Shown: one piece after another, positions 32,236 through 45,365 of the stretch
Numbering within the stretch: the first letter of the stretch is position 1
Layout of the letters: every line of letters starts with the position of its first letter
Assembly: GCA_007922195.1 (NCBI GenBank)
Contig: ML681990.1
Span: forward strand, 41,260,942-41,324,941
DNA length: 64,000 nt
From: Podocnemis expansa
Taxonomy: Eukaryota > Chordata > Testudines > Podocnemididae
Direction: 5' to 3'
Notes under the pieces: generated by a model
What the model was told of the DNA's origin: nothing
Database searches by the model: none
Seen by the model: only the letters and a program-made list of their open reading frames with translations
Made by a program: the position numbers and the translations under genes

Positions 32236-33107
32236 CAGTAACTCTCAACCTTGCCAACTGCTGTACCCCTTTCAGGAGTCTGATTTGTGTTGCATAGCCC
32301 AAGTTTACCTCATTTAAAAACTACTTGCTTAATAAATCAGACAGAAAAATACAAAAGTGGCACAGCACACTGCTACTGTAACATTGCTTACTTTCTCATT
32401 TTTACCATATAATTTTAAAATAAATCAATTGGAATATAAATATTGTACTTATACTTCAGTGTATAGTACAGAAAGTAGCGTATACAACAGGGGCGTTGCT
32501 GGCCGGGGGAGGGACCCGGGGCATGGGCCCAGGCCCCGCCCCTGGCCTGCAGGCCCCACACCCAGCCTGCAGGCCCCGCCCCTGGCCAGGGACAGGGCCC
32601 TGTGCCACCGTGCCGCTGCGTGTGGCTATGCCCCACATCCCTGGCCAAGGATGGGGCTGGAAGCGGCCGCGGCTGGCGGGGTCCTGCATCCCCGGCCAGG
32701 GATGGGGCTGCTGCCGGCACACGTGGCCGGGCCCTGGATTGCCCGCCACAGCCGTGGACAGCCAGGCTCCAGATCCCTGGCGGGGGACGGGACTGGAAGC
32801 GGCCGCAGGGGGACGGGGCCTCCATGGCCGCCGGTGGCTGGGCCCTGGATCTCTGGCCCAATTGGGCTGGAGATCCGGGGCACCAGCACTGGGGTTTGGG
32901 GCACATGCCCTGGGGTGCCCAGCACCAGCAACGCCTCTGGTATACAAGTCATCGTCTGTGTGAAATTTTAGTTTGTACTGACTTTGCTAGTGCCTTTTTA
33001 TGTAGCCTGTTATAAAAATGAGGCAGAAATCTAGATATATCAATGTGCCCCCTAAAAGAGCTAAATATACCACCAGGGGTACATGTACCCCTGGTTGAGA
33101 ACCACTG
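32236..33107. mobile_element. Older hAT element, interrupted
   Basis: The ends are CAGTAACTCTCAACC and the complement of CAGTGGTTCTCAACC. The 22-bp perfect palindrome at 33073-33094 (CCAGGGGTAC and its complement) lies just inside the right end. The flanks show no clear duplication. Without the nested element at 32488-32939 it is about 410 bp and non-coding. Confidence 0.7.
32488..32939. mobile_element. GC-rich hAT element (452 bp), nested
   Basis: The ends are CAGGGGCGTTGCTGG and the complement of CAGAGGCGTTGCTGG (14 of 15). Perfect 8-bp duplication GTATACAA at 32480-32487 and 32940-32947. The very GC-rich interior gives open frames up to 204 codons on both strands with Pro/Gly/Arg-rich low complexity; these are artefacts, not genes. 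A second copy of about the same length lies at 53227-53680. Confidence 0.88.
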
Positions 33108-36100
33108 CCCACTGGAGAAAGTATGTTACAAGCCCCGCTCTGTGCCTGATCCACAGAGGATATGAGTCTATTACAGCTGCCGAAAGAGAGTTTTATTTCA
33201 AGTTATAACAGCTGATAACTTTAACTCTAAAGGACCTATGTTAAATCCCAGTGTGTCAAGATGGTAGCAGCCACGCTTACACTGAGGTAAAACTGGAGTA
33301 ACACAGTTGTAAATATGCATGTGACCTTAGTCTTCATGAAAGATGCCAGACTGGCAGTCCAGGCAATTGAAATCCCTTTTTGTTGCACAGCCTCACACTC
33401 CATGCTATACCTCAACCATCATCTAGGAGCATAAGAAACCAGCATGTTTGCTCATTAGTAAACCTTCTAATTTTGCAGGAAATGGGGTAGAATTGTCACT
33501 AAATGCAGAACTGTTTTGGTCTACTGGGCTAACCTGTACCAAGACAATTTTTTAAAATTGTTTTGCACCTGTTCAAGCTGAGTGCCTTCTTTGAAGTTGC
33601 TCTGGTTTATGGGATTTTATATATGCTCATTAATTTATTTTAAAAGAATGCTATTTAAAAATAAATCCAGTCCACTTTGTCATTATTACCTATTGTCTGA
33701 GCTCTGTAAAGTGACTGATAACCATTTATAAAAAAAATACTTGTCCTATGCTCTTATGTCAACATTAGCCAGTCTGGGCCTGATCCAAGTTTGTTTTGGC
33801 CTTCCTGGGCTTCCATTGACTTTGGTGTGCTCTGAACCATAACTTTGTTGAATAGCAGGCTCTCAGCTACTTTAATGAGGCTTTACTGAAGACTTGGGGG
33901 GAGGGGGTATTTTGTTTTGGTTTGGTTTGGTTTTTCACAAAAATACCCACAATAATTCAACTTAATGGCACGATCACCTGACTTCTTGATTTTCAGTCAA
34001 AGGGGATTTTGGACTGGTTATACAAGAGCAAAAGAGAAAAGGAGTACCGGTAACTTGTTGATCATTATGTAGCCTGCGCATTGTTACTCCCACGGGTCCC
34101 TAAATGCCAAGCATCAGTCCAGATTGAAATTAAATCCATGATCTCAGACCCTCAGATGAGGTGACAGAATAGCGCTTTTTTTTTTTTTTGCTCAGTGCAA
34201 CATGAGAAGAATGTGCTAATACTTCCATAACTATATAGCTATATTATATATGTAACAATGATTTGCAAATTGACATGTCCCACATTGCACCAGCTTGCAT
34301 AAGGTAGCAGGAGGAAATGTCATGTGACAGATGAAGGGGCACTTAGCTAACCCTGATGATGCAAGATCTATGTAATACATGCATTGTCTTACATTTCATC
34401 AGAAATATACTGATATTTGGGACAGAAAACCACCCAAAAGTCCACAGCAAAACAGATCATGAGCAGCAAGTAAATGCTCTTCACTCATCTTCTCCTTAAC
34501 TACAGTGAATTGCATAGGTTTGTAATTTTACACAGTGACTCAAGGAGGAATAGGTTCATATTTGGGAGGCATGTGGTAGTCTCTGAACTGTAGAAACAAT
34601 TACGGAAGACTATCTTGTTCAGGCTCAGATAGTACATCAAGACAAATATTAAGCCAGGCAAGCAGGCAGTGTATTACAGAAAAAGTCCTTGTCTTTTGTC
34701 TGGACCCTCTTCTGTCTCTGATTCACAACTCCCAAAACCTAAATCTGTCCTCTTTTCTGCTCCCACCTCCTCCTTCCTTTCCCATGTCTCACTGGTCTGT
34801 AGCCTTGTCTTGATGTACCCAGTCAGCACCCTCTGAACAGACACAAGGCTTCCTGGACTGCAGGAGCAGCAGAGACTGGCTTGTGGGTCTGACCATGATC
34901 TCCAAGAATCACTGCCACTCTTAACTGGAGTCCAGACCATAGCTGTAATGATCAACATAGTCAAGTCCCATTTTTGGGTGCCCTGTGTTAGATGAGAGCT
35001 ACAGCAATTCATCAGTCAGATTGAATTTCCCATCTAGCAGCAGGAGGGGGCAATAGGGCTGAATTTCCTGCATGGTCAGCAAAGAGAATATGCCAATCTG
35101 AGGTGGCTGGATATGGCTTTATTGCTTATGATACTGCAAACTGCAAAGCCATACCTGCTAGGGGGAGTTGGTATTAGCAGGTTGCGAAGGACATCCTTTC
35201 TGGCTCGCATCCACAAGCAGTGAAGTCAGAAAGCAAGAGAAGAGGGGAAGGGAATCCTTTTACCCACATTTTCCTTTTGTCTTTAGTTTCATTCTACTCC
35301 GTGACTTTATTATAGCTCATTGACAGGACCAAGAAGCCAGCTGTGTGGGGAGCAACATGAGCTGAACTGACACAGTTTTAAAAATGAACTCAGTGAGGTG
35401 AAGAGATCATTTTTCTCTCCTGACATTTTCAACTACTTAGATGCTTAATTATCTGTTACCAGAATGTCTCCATGTAAGTGCCAGCAAATTTCACCCATTA
35501 GCAATTAGTGAGAACAGTTATTCTACTGAACTTTGTGCAGTTGAATAAATAAATAAATCCCATCCCCACTCAGCATGAGCACAGGAGGACAGACTTTCAG
35601 TTGGTGTAAATTGTCAAGTCACCACTGAAGCTAATGCAGCTTTGGCAATCTACAAAAGCTGAGGATCTGCTCCGGGGAATTTTTAAAAGAGATATTTAAG
35701 CATTTTCTCATGAAGTATTGCTGCACCTCCTCTTATTTTGGGTATTGAGTCAGTGACCATAGGCCTTTCTGTCCTGTGAATAATCTGAGTATTGATCTAG
35801 TAAGTGAGTGGATCCCCATGCAAATTCTGGGTGTAGATTCAGTAAGCCAATACATTTCTATCAACCAGAGCAGCACCGCCAGTCCCCTTCCTTGCAACTT
35901 GTCTGTGTTCTATGGCAGGTTTAAATGGAATCTACCTTCTTATCAATATCTTCAGCTCTAAAATATCAAAATTATTTTAAATAAGGAACTGATTTCGAAC
36001 TTCAGCCTTAGGAGTAATACCTGCCACCAGGCCATTAAAGCATGCCAAAGGAAGATTCATATCATAAAAGCTATGTAGTAATTATCACCATTTTATCATC

Positions 36101-38618
36101 TGCAAATATAACGCCTCTACAAGTTAGATGATCACTCCTCATTTTTCTGTCTTTGTGATATGGTAAGTTTAGTGTTTCTCATCATATTTGCACAAGTATA
36201 AAATTAGTTTTAAGGAGCAGGATGGACTGGGAAGGAGAGTCAAAATGGGCGTTAAAAGAGGGGGGGGGAAGGGAAATGATTTTAAAATGTCCATTAGAAG
36301 AGCAGATTGTAACAGAGACTCCAGTCTGTGGATTCTTATTTTTATTTTTGCTAAAGTATTTGCAAAAATATTCTTGGAAAGGTCTTGAATATTTTAAAAA
36401 AGTCACTGTTTCAACTCTCTGCAAAATGTCATGGTTAATCATTAATGTACAAGTTTTCTTCCATAAGAATTGCTCTCTTGTTCCTGAAAAGTTGCCTTTT
36501 TTAACTCTGCCCTGTGACTTTAATTAAAGTCAAGAGTCAAAAAAGTCAGCTTCATCCATGTTTATGTTTGTGATTACCAGCAGGACCTCATCTGTCAGGC
36601 AGTATGGATTAGACAGTCAACTAGAAGGAGAAGTTCAACCAGAGTAACTCGATATAGTTTATCAGATATCCCATAGCTTTAGGTGTGAGATAGCTTGAGA
36701 TACTTTTCCTGGTAACTGACCCAGCTCATAATGTCTGTGCATCTGGCTCTGGTCTCCGCATGTCTGAAAACTGTACTATGCTTAATCCCTTTGCTTCCAG
36801 CTACTTTAGGGCATAATTTTTGAGAACTGTTTTATGTGTGGTGGCACATTTGTACATGTATAATTTGTGCATGCATACACCTTGTGGCAACTGCATACAC
36901 AGATGACTAGACAACTAACTGGTCACCTGTGCTCACAGTTGGTGGGGTTTCATGTGAACTCACCTCCCTGTGGTGAGTAACACAATAATGGCAAGTGAAA
37001 TTTGTGCACATGTACACAAAGTATACATTCAAAAGATCAGGGGACCCTTCTTCACCAGAGAACCTGCAGAAGGGAGCCAATAAGTTCCTCAGCTCCCTTC
37101 ATAATGTGAGGAACCTGGGAACTCCAGCAGAAGCTGTTCTACCACTGACTGACCTGCCAAGCAGCCGTTGTACAGCGGCCATAAAGCAGTCATTCCACAG
37201 GAGCTGATGCTGCTTCAGTTACTGCCTGAAATTCAGGATGGAAACTGGCACCCTGACAGTCTCCGCAGAAAGACCAAATGAGAAGGACGACTACCTGCCC
37301 TAGGCTTATTTGTGAGCTAAAGTGCCCTGGCACCCATGGTAGTGCTGTGCACAGCAGAGTGGCACGTGTAAACTTGCACTCCTCAAGGCTATAGATAAAG
37401 TCTGACTCCGAAGCTGTCAGCCAAGCACTTTTTATAAGTACTAAGTTCACACAGAAAATAAAGTCAGGGCAAGCCAATGCCAAGTCATGAACACATGAAG
37501 ATGATTAATGCAAAGGTTTTGAGAACTCATTAAAAGTGGCTGTTGGATGTTTGTCAAGCTGGGTTGACGTGTAGCAGTTAAGCAGGGGCTTATGGTCAGC
37601 TAAAAAAGGCCCCCTGGAGCAAATATCCACCACATTCCTGCTGATTGTTAACATAAAGGGCTCGTTGTACTAAATACTGCATGGTGCAAGCATTGCTGAT
37701 GTACATAGTAATTGGGAATTTACAATGAAGTATGCAAAGACTTTGATTTAGATTTGGTCCTTTTCTAAAGGTTTGACTGAGCCCTATTTAAAAAAAGACT
37801 TTACAATGACAACAGCTACTTAATGGAACATTAATGTAGTTGATCACATACAGTCAGTGTGATTTCAACCCGTGACTCTGGCATCAGCACTTCTGCCTGA
37901 TATCTTCTGTTCTCAGCACTGACCCCATGGAATGAAGGCAAGCGTGCCATGAACACCAAGGAAGAGTCTTCCTAAAACTGCCATGGGGCTGACTGATATT
38001 TAAAACAAAACAAAACAAAAAAACCCTTCCTCCTGATTCTTCCCCCTTAGTAGGAAATAAAAACACTTGCATATTCAAGCACTGCTTCCAGTCTCTGTCA
38101 GATCAGCTTTCATCTGGTAATGTAGCTATCTCTGCTCTTCACCCAGTCTTCTTAACCCTATCTCTTTCACTTGCTCAAAGCAGCTGCAGATAGTTTATGA
38201 AAGTAATTTTTTTCAGAGAAATTTAAGCTTATGTAAAAGAACAGCTCATAGACTGTACAAAGCAGTTCCTCAGAGCAACCAGTAGAGCCTGATTTGCTGT
38301 AGAGATGGGCCTCAGATGTGACATTTGGAGAGAAAGTGAAACTAAGGGAGGATTTAGGCAGGCAGAATCCAGTCACCCCAACAGGAATTTCATCAACACG
38401 CTTACACTTGGACCTCCCCTACTGTGTAAAGTGCACACAATAAGTCACAATCTTTTACCTGAGAGAAATATAAAAGGTAGACTTTTAGAAGCAAAGATAA
38501 TTTACAGTCTCATCCCACATGCAGTGGGGCTTCTGTGTATTTCATATTCCAAATGAAAAATTTTGACAGCATAAAAGCTTTGATTGCTGGAAAACCCACT
38601 GTAATGCAGAAAAACAAA
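33108..38618. other. Long stretch without recognised genes
   Basis: Mostly AT-rich. Old palindromic repeats lie at 33774-33835 (GGGCCTGATCCAAG with a CCATTGACTTTGG core) and 35596-35680 (CAGTTGGTGTAAATTG onward). Short (TTGGT)n is at 33915-33935 and a T run at 34178-34190. The 112-codon minus frame at 34674-35012 and the frame at 36222-36527 show no domain. An isolated exon cannot be excluded. Confidence 0.5.
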
Positions 38619-38720
38619 TGTTACTTATCTGTAACTGGTTCTTTCAGCAGATTATCTGTAGTGACCCATATACAAAACCTCTAGGATCCTGTTCCCCTCC
38701 CTTCTTCATCACTGGAAGAA
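38619..38720. repeat. Possible interspersed-repeat fragment
   Basis: GTTACTTATCTGTAACTGGT with TTCTTTCAG downstream resembles a repeat common in turtle DNA. Assigned from memory of the pattern only. Confidence 0.35.
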
Positions 38721-38831
38721 TAACTGGAATCTCCTCTGAACCATCTCCCTGGTGATTTTAAGAATTTTGATTAGTGTCTCACTAGTAACGGAGACTTAGG
38801 ATGCACAATTCTCCTTTGTGCAGATGAAATT

Positions 38832-38948
38832 TCAAATCAAATCAAATCAAATCATAGGGCTGGAAGGGACCTCATGAGATCATCAAGTCCAACCCCCTGG
38901 GAATTGAACCCAGGACCTTCTGCATGTTAAGCAGAGGTGCTAGCTATC
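38832..38948 (-). mobile_element. CR1 LINE 3' end
   Basis: Starts with an (AAATC)n tail, then GGGCTGGAAGGGACCTCATG and CATCAAGTCCAACCCCCTGG, the complement of the CR1 3' terminus. Confidence 0.85.
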
Positions 38949-39030
38949 ATTTCACTAGCTATTAGATAAACTGATGCCTTAGCATAGAGGAGGAAGGGAT
39001 GCCCCATAAACTAGACAAATTCTGACTAGA

Positions 39031-39243
39031 AATAGGGCTCAAATTTTAACAGTGGGGACAATTAACCACTGGAACAATTTACAAAAGGTTGTGGTCACAA
39101 TTTTGAAATCAAGATTTGGTGCTTTTCTAAAAGATTTTCTCTGGTTCAAACAGGAATTCATGGAAATCTCATGTCCTGGGTCATACAGGAGGTCAGACTA
39201 GATAATCACAATGATGTCTTCTGACCTTATAACCTATGGATTT
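39031..39243 (+). mobile_element. CR1 LINE 3' end
   Basis: Contains ACCACTGGAACAATTTAC, then GAGGTCAGACTAGATAATCA, CAATGATGTCTTCTGACC and a CCTATGGATTTATGA tail, the 3' UTR and terminus of a CR1 subfamily. Confidence 0.8.
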
Positions 39244-40788
39244 ATGAAAGGTCTAATGTAACCAACCTAGGAACTCAAAGTGACATCAGTGTCTAGTTCA
39301 CTTGCATAAAAAAGTGCTCAGGAATTTATTTTCCCATTCATCCACATTTGGTTCATTGGAGATAACTGTCACAAAGAATCTAAAAAGGTAACCAACCATT
39401 ACTAAAATGGGAGCTATTGAGCGCTGATCTCAGTTTTGAAGACCTGATTATTTCATTTAAGGTGTTGAGCTGAAAGGTGGTGGGATGCTCAGGTTTTTTG
39501 AACATTTGACTCCAGTTGCCTGCAATGGAGTTCATTTATGATCGCAATGGACCTAGGCTTACCCTTATGTACATGACTGGTTGATAAGAACTCAGTTATT
39601 TCAAGAGGTAAAATTCTGCTGGTGGAGGGGGGAGGAGAGTATAACTGCTTGCTTAGTCACAGTGATGCAGACATCCTGGGCTTTGACCTAATTTGTTGAT
39701 AGTTCTTTTATGTTGACCTTTCTAAAGTTTCTTTAATTAAACTGCAGCTGTAACACCTAGGATGCTGACATATACTTTCTGGGCTAATTCTTCAGATAAC
39801 ATTTTGATTCCCCTGTATTCTGTCCAATATAGCTACATATTTGGGTCTTATTGATATGTTAGATCCTCTGGGGAAATGTCCGTAAAACATATTACAAGAA
39901 TCTCCTGCCTCCTAACTATGGAATTCTCTACTTGTGACCCACAGGGGTACAACTTTTAATGACCTCTAGAATAAAAGGCTCTTTATTATAACTATTCAAC
40001 TGTGTCTCATTATTAGGCCTTATTCTGCTAACAGTTAATTGAAAGTGTCCTGTAACTCAAGAGCTAGGAACTTATGCTGTAGAGCAGGCATATCTGTGTG
40101 CTGTGTTGTCTTCATCAGAATCAGAAGGGCTATTGTGTGTAGCGTAGTGGCAATGGTTAAGTTGTACAGGAAATAAATTTTAATTTCAACACTTTCAAAG
40201 GATTGCAGCTGGACATAGCCACATGGAAAACAATGCCTGAGAACCGTACAGCCATATCCTCTGGCAATATTTTTAAAATGCAGAAGTGAATGTTTGTTGT
40301 GTATCCTGTTACTGTTAGTTCTTATTTAAAGTACTCAGTATTTCACTGGAATTTCTAGGTTATGGACATAGTGCAGATTTGGACCCCAGTTAAGCAACTG
40401 CACCCATGTGATTGGACTTCCATAGAAATAAATGTGTGCATGAGCTAAGGGGATCCTCCTGCACAAATGCAGATTGCAAGTTCAGGATGTTGGAGACTCG
40501 CTAGAGAAACCAATCAGTCTTCCTTGCTTAAATGTCAACTTCTGCTGTTGATATTTTCGGGGTCTTCAGTGGTAAAGGTGGAAAAGGACAATCCAATCCA
40601 AGATCACTGATGGTTTCACAGAAGAGTATTTAAAATACATCAGAAATGAGCCTATCAGTACTTACCATCTATCAGGGATGAGCCTAAAACTCTAGCTGAC
40701 TGTGACAAATGACATGTTGAATAATTCAAGGGATGAACAGGCCAAGTTCTCTACCTAGTTCAAATGATGTAGTTCACACTGTTCACTA
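39244..40788. other. No recognised feature
   Basis: AT-rich. 40365-40500 has self-complementary GCACCCATGTGATTG / TGTGTGCATGAGC features of the old palindromic class. No gene. Confidence 0.4.
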
Positions 40789-41177
40789 AGGCTTAGTCTA
40801 CACTACAGAGTTAACTCAGTGCAGGGCAGCTTACATTGGCCTAACTCTGTAAGCATCTAAATTTAAAAGTTACTTTTGCTGATGTAACTTGCCCACTCTG
40901 CCAACTTAATAACTTCACCTCTGCAAGAAGCATAGCACTTCAGTCAACATAGTTAAGTAAATCCAATATCAGTGTAGGCACATCATTAATTATATCTACT
41001 TTTGCTGTCTCTCAAAAGTTGTCCCACACTGGCAGTTCAACTGGTGCATGTGCTTCTAATGTGGACATTCACCATCAACACAAGGAGTATTATGTGTACA
41101 TAAGAAGCAATTTAAGTACTATGGTGGCTGCATGTCAATGTAACTTAGGTTGACATAAATTTGTAGTGTAGACATAC
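40789..41177. mobile_element. MITE, GTCTACACTAC ends
   Basis: The left end is GGCTTAGTCTACACTACAG; the right end is the complement of GAGTATGTCTACACTACA. Matching sub-terminal blocks such as AACTCAGTGCAGGGCAGCTT sit inside. TAA precedes the left end. Non-coding. Confidence 0.75.
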
Positions 41178-43499
41178 TCTTACAAATTAGTCACTCCTGA
41201 GTTTGTTGACTTCACTAAACAGATTCTAGTTATTCCCTTTTCTCTTCGGTATAAAAGTAAGAAAGGAATTTAAAAGAATATTTGTAGCTCTGTCAGATGA
41301 GTGCCCATGAGATTATCTTTGCTATTTATTGATCCAGCTAAGCATTAATTGGTGTTGGTTATTCTTTAATGATCAGGATGGACTGGGTATGATGATAGCC
41401 AGGGAATACTTAATAAACAATGCAATTACCTAACTGGTCACCTCCCAGCAGGATGAACTCAATTTGCACTTTGAATCCCTGAAGAAGGTCACAGTGAAAT
41501 GGCAAAGGTTTGTTTGTGTGTATTGAGTCAAATGCCCAAGGGGATGTAGTGAATGTGCAAACACAGACTGGCACTGAGATGTGCAAAACCATACATGCTC
41601 AGCACTAGATACCTATGTTAGCCATTTCGTATGTGCAAATGAAGGCGTGTGGGAGCATGCCTGCTGCACCCTCCTTACTGTTCAAATTCTCTCTTTCAAT
41701 AAAATGATAACAACATACACTGAATGCCTTTAAACATTTCCATTCCTCATTCTACACAATGAAAAATGGCTTTTACTGGGTAATTCCTGATCTAGTGTAG
41801 AAAAGGCAGAAAGAAGCTCTTTAAGGGCACCTACTGTATTTATTTTATCATGGTACTATTTTACCTGAGTACCTTTTATTATAGCTATTGAAGATGTATT
41901 AAGGTACCCTAAGTTGCTGTGTTTAACATGGCCCACATGTCTGATGGTCTACTTTAATACAAAAATTAGAGCAGCCACAGCCAAATAGAGGTGCAAAAAT
42001 TCTTGCCTTATGTGTTCATTAGAATTCTTTTTTAACCAACATAATTTCTCTCTATCTCCTGACTTTATTGTAGTGCAAGACTATAACTATGCCAGCAGTT
42101 CACAAGTATAGGATTTGACCTATTGGATCTGTCTGGATCTGGTTTTTGCTTTTATACATTCAGTTCTGCCAAAAGTTGAAGAGACGTTAACCATTAATTT
42201 TCCAAGAAAGAAAGTGCTGTAACTTGACTTCAATTAAACAGCACTAACTTTTAATATCCTTGTATTGCTTCTTTATTTCACCACAACATAACTATTGTGT
42301 ACTTGTCAGACTCTACCTTGTACCCTCTAAACTCCATTGTCACCTGTGCTGAGATATTTGTCAGGATGTGTTGAGCAAAGAATGAATTTCTCAGATCTTT
42401 GACTACAAAAGAAGATATACCAAGGATGCCACTGATTTTCTGACACACTAGCACACCAATAATCAACATGCATGAACTGCCCTGTTGACAAACATTTACT
42501 TATACAGCTTTTCTTCTGGATTCTTTCCCTTTGAATGTCTCCTTATCTTTCAGTTTTTCTTTTGTGCTTGATAGAGTCTCTAGATAATATAGTCCAGCTA
42601 GAACTGTTTACTGTATCAAGAGTGTCACCATTTGATGTGAAATTGAAGTTAGCAATACTGTAAAAGGCCAAAAAAAAAATCAGCGCAGCTCATTTCATTA
42701 CTTTCTTCGTGGTGGTTCCTCAGTTAACTTTCCAGCTAAGTAGCTAATATCTGTAATTCTGGTTATCAAATGTCTTGCTTCAGATCTTAAATGGATTGAT
42801 TAAGAGACTAAAATGCAAGGACTTTTCACTCCCAAGTGTGCATTCCATAGCGTCCAGAGATTTTTTGTCACTGCTCCATTAGATATTGGCTGGTGTCATA
42901 TGTAAGATAGTGGACTATGTGAATCAATGGTCAGATCCAGTAAGTCAAATCCTGTGCTGTCTGTCTGACACTGGACTAAAAATTGGAAGTCTAATAAAAT
43001 CTCAAGTGTTTAAAATGATCTCCTCAGCCAAAGTACATTTGGTGCATCAATGGTGTAGGAATTCAAAGTGGAAGAGAGCTCTTCTACTTACTTTAAAATC
43101 CAACCAAAAATTTAGGCAGTGAAATCCAGAAAAAAATTAGAATGATTCATTCTCTGTTAGATTTCCTATCTCATTGTTTACCAAGCCTCATTTCCAGAAG
43201 CAAAGCTTCTCCATCTGTATGAATATGGTCCAAAGTTTACTATATACAAATATTGTTATTCAGTTTGATTTACCCTGTTAACTCAATTAAAAATATTGCT
43301 TACAATGGAATGCAAAAAATTAGAACTCATGAGCTAAATATTATTTTTACCAAGAACGAGTGTGCTGATTTGCTTCATACTGGTTAGTCTAGAATATGGA
43401 TTTTTTGTGAATCACCTGAAATGAGATATGGTGCTCAGAAAATTACGTGTTATCTATTTTTACTCAGTGGCATAGTTTCCATTCCCACACAAAGCCTGA
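41178..43499. other. No recognised feature
   Basis: AT-rich; frames up to 78 codons without motifs. Confidence 0.45.
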
Positions 43500-43760
43500 A
43501 GGGGTTAAGATAGCTACTTATACCAATAACTGCGTAGGCTGCAACTGGAGGAGGAACCAAGGAGCAAGGAAGATGAATTGAAGATGAAGTTGAGCTAGAC
43601 ACCAATGGGGGAGAGGCTGTATAAAGCCCAGTAGCTGAGAGTAGAATGGAGCTGCAGAAACTCTCAGGATGAGAGAAGGCAAGGTAGAAAGTAGCTAGAG
43701 ATACAGCAGTAAATCTTAAGACTGTTCAGGTCTTGACTGTCTGTTGTAGGGTCTCTGGTA
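43500..43760 (+). mobile_element. Possible LTR fragment
   Basis: A TATAAA at about 43620 is followed by a purine-rich stretch and a GACTGTCTGTTG..GGGTCTCTGG segment, a layout like the promoter and R region of reptile gypsy-type LTRs. No ends found. Confidence 0.35.
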
Positions 43761-43844
43761 CTCCTACTGGAATTCTGTGCCACTGGGCAATGAAGAATTT
43801 GCACAAAATTTATATTCTCCACTGACCCCTGCCCCTGCCCCTCC

Positions 43845-44170
43845 CCACTGTCTTCAGCACGGAGTCAAAGGTGGGGGGCGGGGTACAGACCCAGCCTCTG
43901 CTTTGGGCCGGTTCTTCCCCACCCCCAAGGCAGGGAACAGCCAGCCCAGGGATGGAGCAGGCCAGGCCAGAGGCCAGGCTTCATTCTCTCACCCCTCCCC
44001 TAGCCCTGAGGGTGGGGAGGGCCAACCCAGAGGATGGTTGGGAGAGGAGTGCCCAGCGCCCAGACCTGCCCGCTCCACCTCTGGCTCAGGGGAAGGGGGG
44101 CAGTGTGGGGCCAGCCCACAACCTCAGCACAGGCTGATTGGCCCTCAGCCCTGCACCCCCCTCGGGAGGG
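43845..44170. repeat. GC-rich interspersed repeat, copy 1
   Basis: Shares blocks with 56600-56825, for example CAGCCAGCCCAGGGATGG against GAAGCCAGCCCAGAGGCAGG, and GATTGGCCCTCAGCCCTGC against GATTGGCCCTAGGCCCCAC. The 157-codon frame here is a by-product of its composition. Confidence 0.55.
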
Positions 44171-44189
44171 CCACCCTCTTGTATTTAGG

Positions 44190-44510
44190 GACCTATCAAA
44201 TTTGCTGCTGTGAAAACTGCACATGGACCATGAAATCTGATCTTCTGTAAAATCTGTTCTCCAGCCACCCAGTTCTGAAGGCAGAGCAGAAAGCAGTGAC
44301 CTGAAGGAAGTGCTCTGAAGGCAGCATCCCCACCAGCAGCAGTCCAGAAATAAGGGTGGCATGGTATGGTGTTGCCACCCTTACCTGTGCACTGCTGATG
44401 TTGGCACCAGCTGACTTCAGAGCTGGGCTCCTGGCCAGCAGCCACTGCTCTCCAGCCCTGCAGCTCTGATAGCAGCACTGCCACCAGCAGTAAGGGTGGC
44501 ATTTTCTGAA
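44190..44510. repeat. Interspersed repeat with internal duplicated motif
   Basis: AAGGGTGGCAT occurs twice (about 44353 and 44493), and AGAGCTGGGC, CCAGCAGC and GAAGGCAG recur. It resembles a known turtle/crocodilian repeat pattern; class not assigned. Confidence 0.45.
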
Positions 44511-44539
44511 TCTTTTTTGGTGTCTGTATTATTACAGAG

Positions 44540-44740
44540 ATAAGCTAAGTCCTTATTTTGAAATAAATTAATTTGAATTAAAAAAATGCTAAGTCGAATT
44601 AAGGGAAGCCCTCAAATCAAAATAGCATGCCCTGTGTGTGGCATGCTATTTTGATTCAGCAGAGGGGCAGCACGGGAGGTGTGGCAACATGGCCCTCTGG
44701 TAGGGGGAGGGAGGAGGGAGGAGAGCGGCCCCCAAGTGCC
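44540..44740. mobile_element. MITE fragment with 17-bp perfect hairpin
   Basis: AATCAAAATAGCATGCC (44615-44631) pairs exactly with 44640-44656 around an 8-nt loop. The following GGGAGGTGTGGCAACATGGC block matches the centre of the MITE at 15344-15863. The ends are not clear. Confidence 0.6.
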
Positions 44741-44989
44741 GCCTTATCTCCCCCCAAGTCCCAACTCCCACAGAGGGGGAGCGGGGAGGGGGGGGCTCAC
44801 TGCCAGGTCCAAAAGCTTTGCTGCCCACCTGCCAGACCGGCCTCTCTCCAGCGGCTGCGCAGCTCTTAGGAGCGTGCCGCTCCAGGAGGCCCCACTCCTG
44901 GCAAGCCTCAGCGCCACACTGACCACTCTCCTCCTAGAAAATATTAGAAGGCCAATGCATCAGCCCGAGGCTCAGCAAGTCCCTTTTTC

Positions 44990-45365
44990 CCCTTGTAGCT
45001 CAGCAGTGGTTACTCCAGCTTGACTAGCACAGTTGTAGATAATTAAGGCCCCAGCCAGGACTTATTAAAAAGCCTTCCTTCCAGAGAAAGGGTGTAGCTG
45101 GAGTATGAGAGTGAGGAGAGCTACTAGTGTGTGTGAGAGGAGGCAAGGTGCATTTGGAAGGCAGACAGACCTAGCGAAGGAGCAAGAACACTGGTCAGGA
45201 AGAGCGTGCAGCTACAAATACTGGTGGAAGGAAAATAACCCTGCTCAAAAGGGGCAAAGGACCTTTCCCAGTCCTGGAGGCCTGAGGGAAACAGACCTAC
45301 TGCTAGTGGAAAGTCCAGGACCCACCAAAGTAGAGGAGGAACTTTATCACAGTGCCTATTACCCC
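44990..45365 (+). mobile_element. Possible LTR fragment
   Basis: GATAATTAAGGCCCCAGCCA, then TATTAAAAAGCC (a TATA-like element), then purine-rich sequence resembles turtle gypsy-type LTRs. No ends or duplication found; the 139-codon frame starting at 45105 has no known domain. Confidence 0.35.

Noticed and set aside
32357..32971. Open frames of 137-204 codons on both strands
   Set aside because: They lie within a GC-rich hAT element with inverted ends and an 8-bp duplication. The peptides are Pro/Gly/Arg-rich low complexity, and open frames occur on both strands.
34674..35012. 112-codon minus frame as a host exon
   Set aside because: No known domain and no supporting splice context or neighbouring exons could be identified by eye.
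43777..44250. 157-codon frame
   Set aside because: Falls on a GC-rich interspersed repeat also found at 56600-56825.
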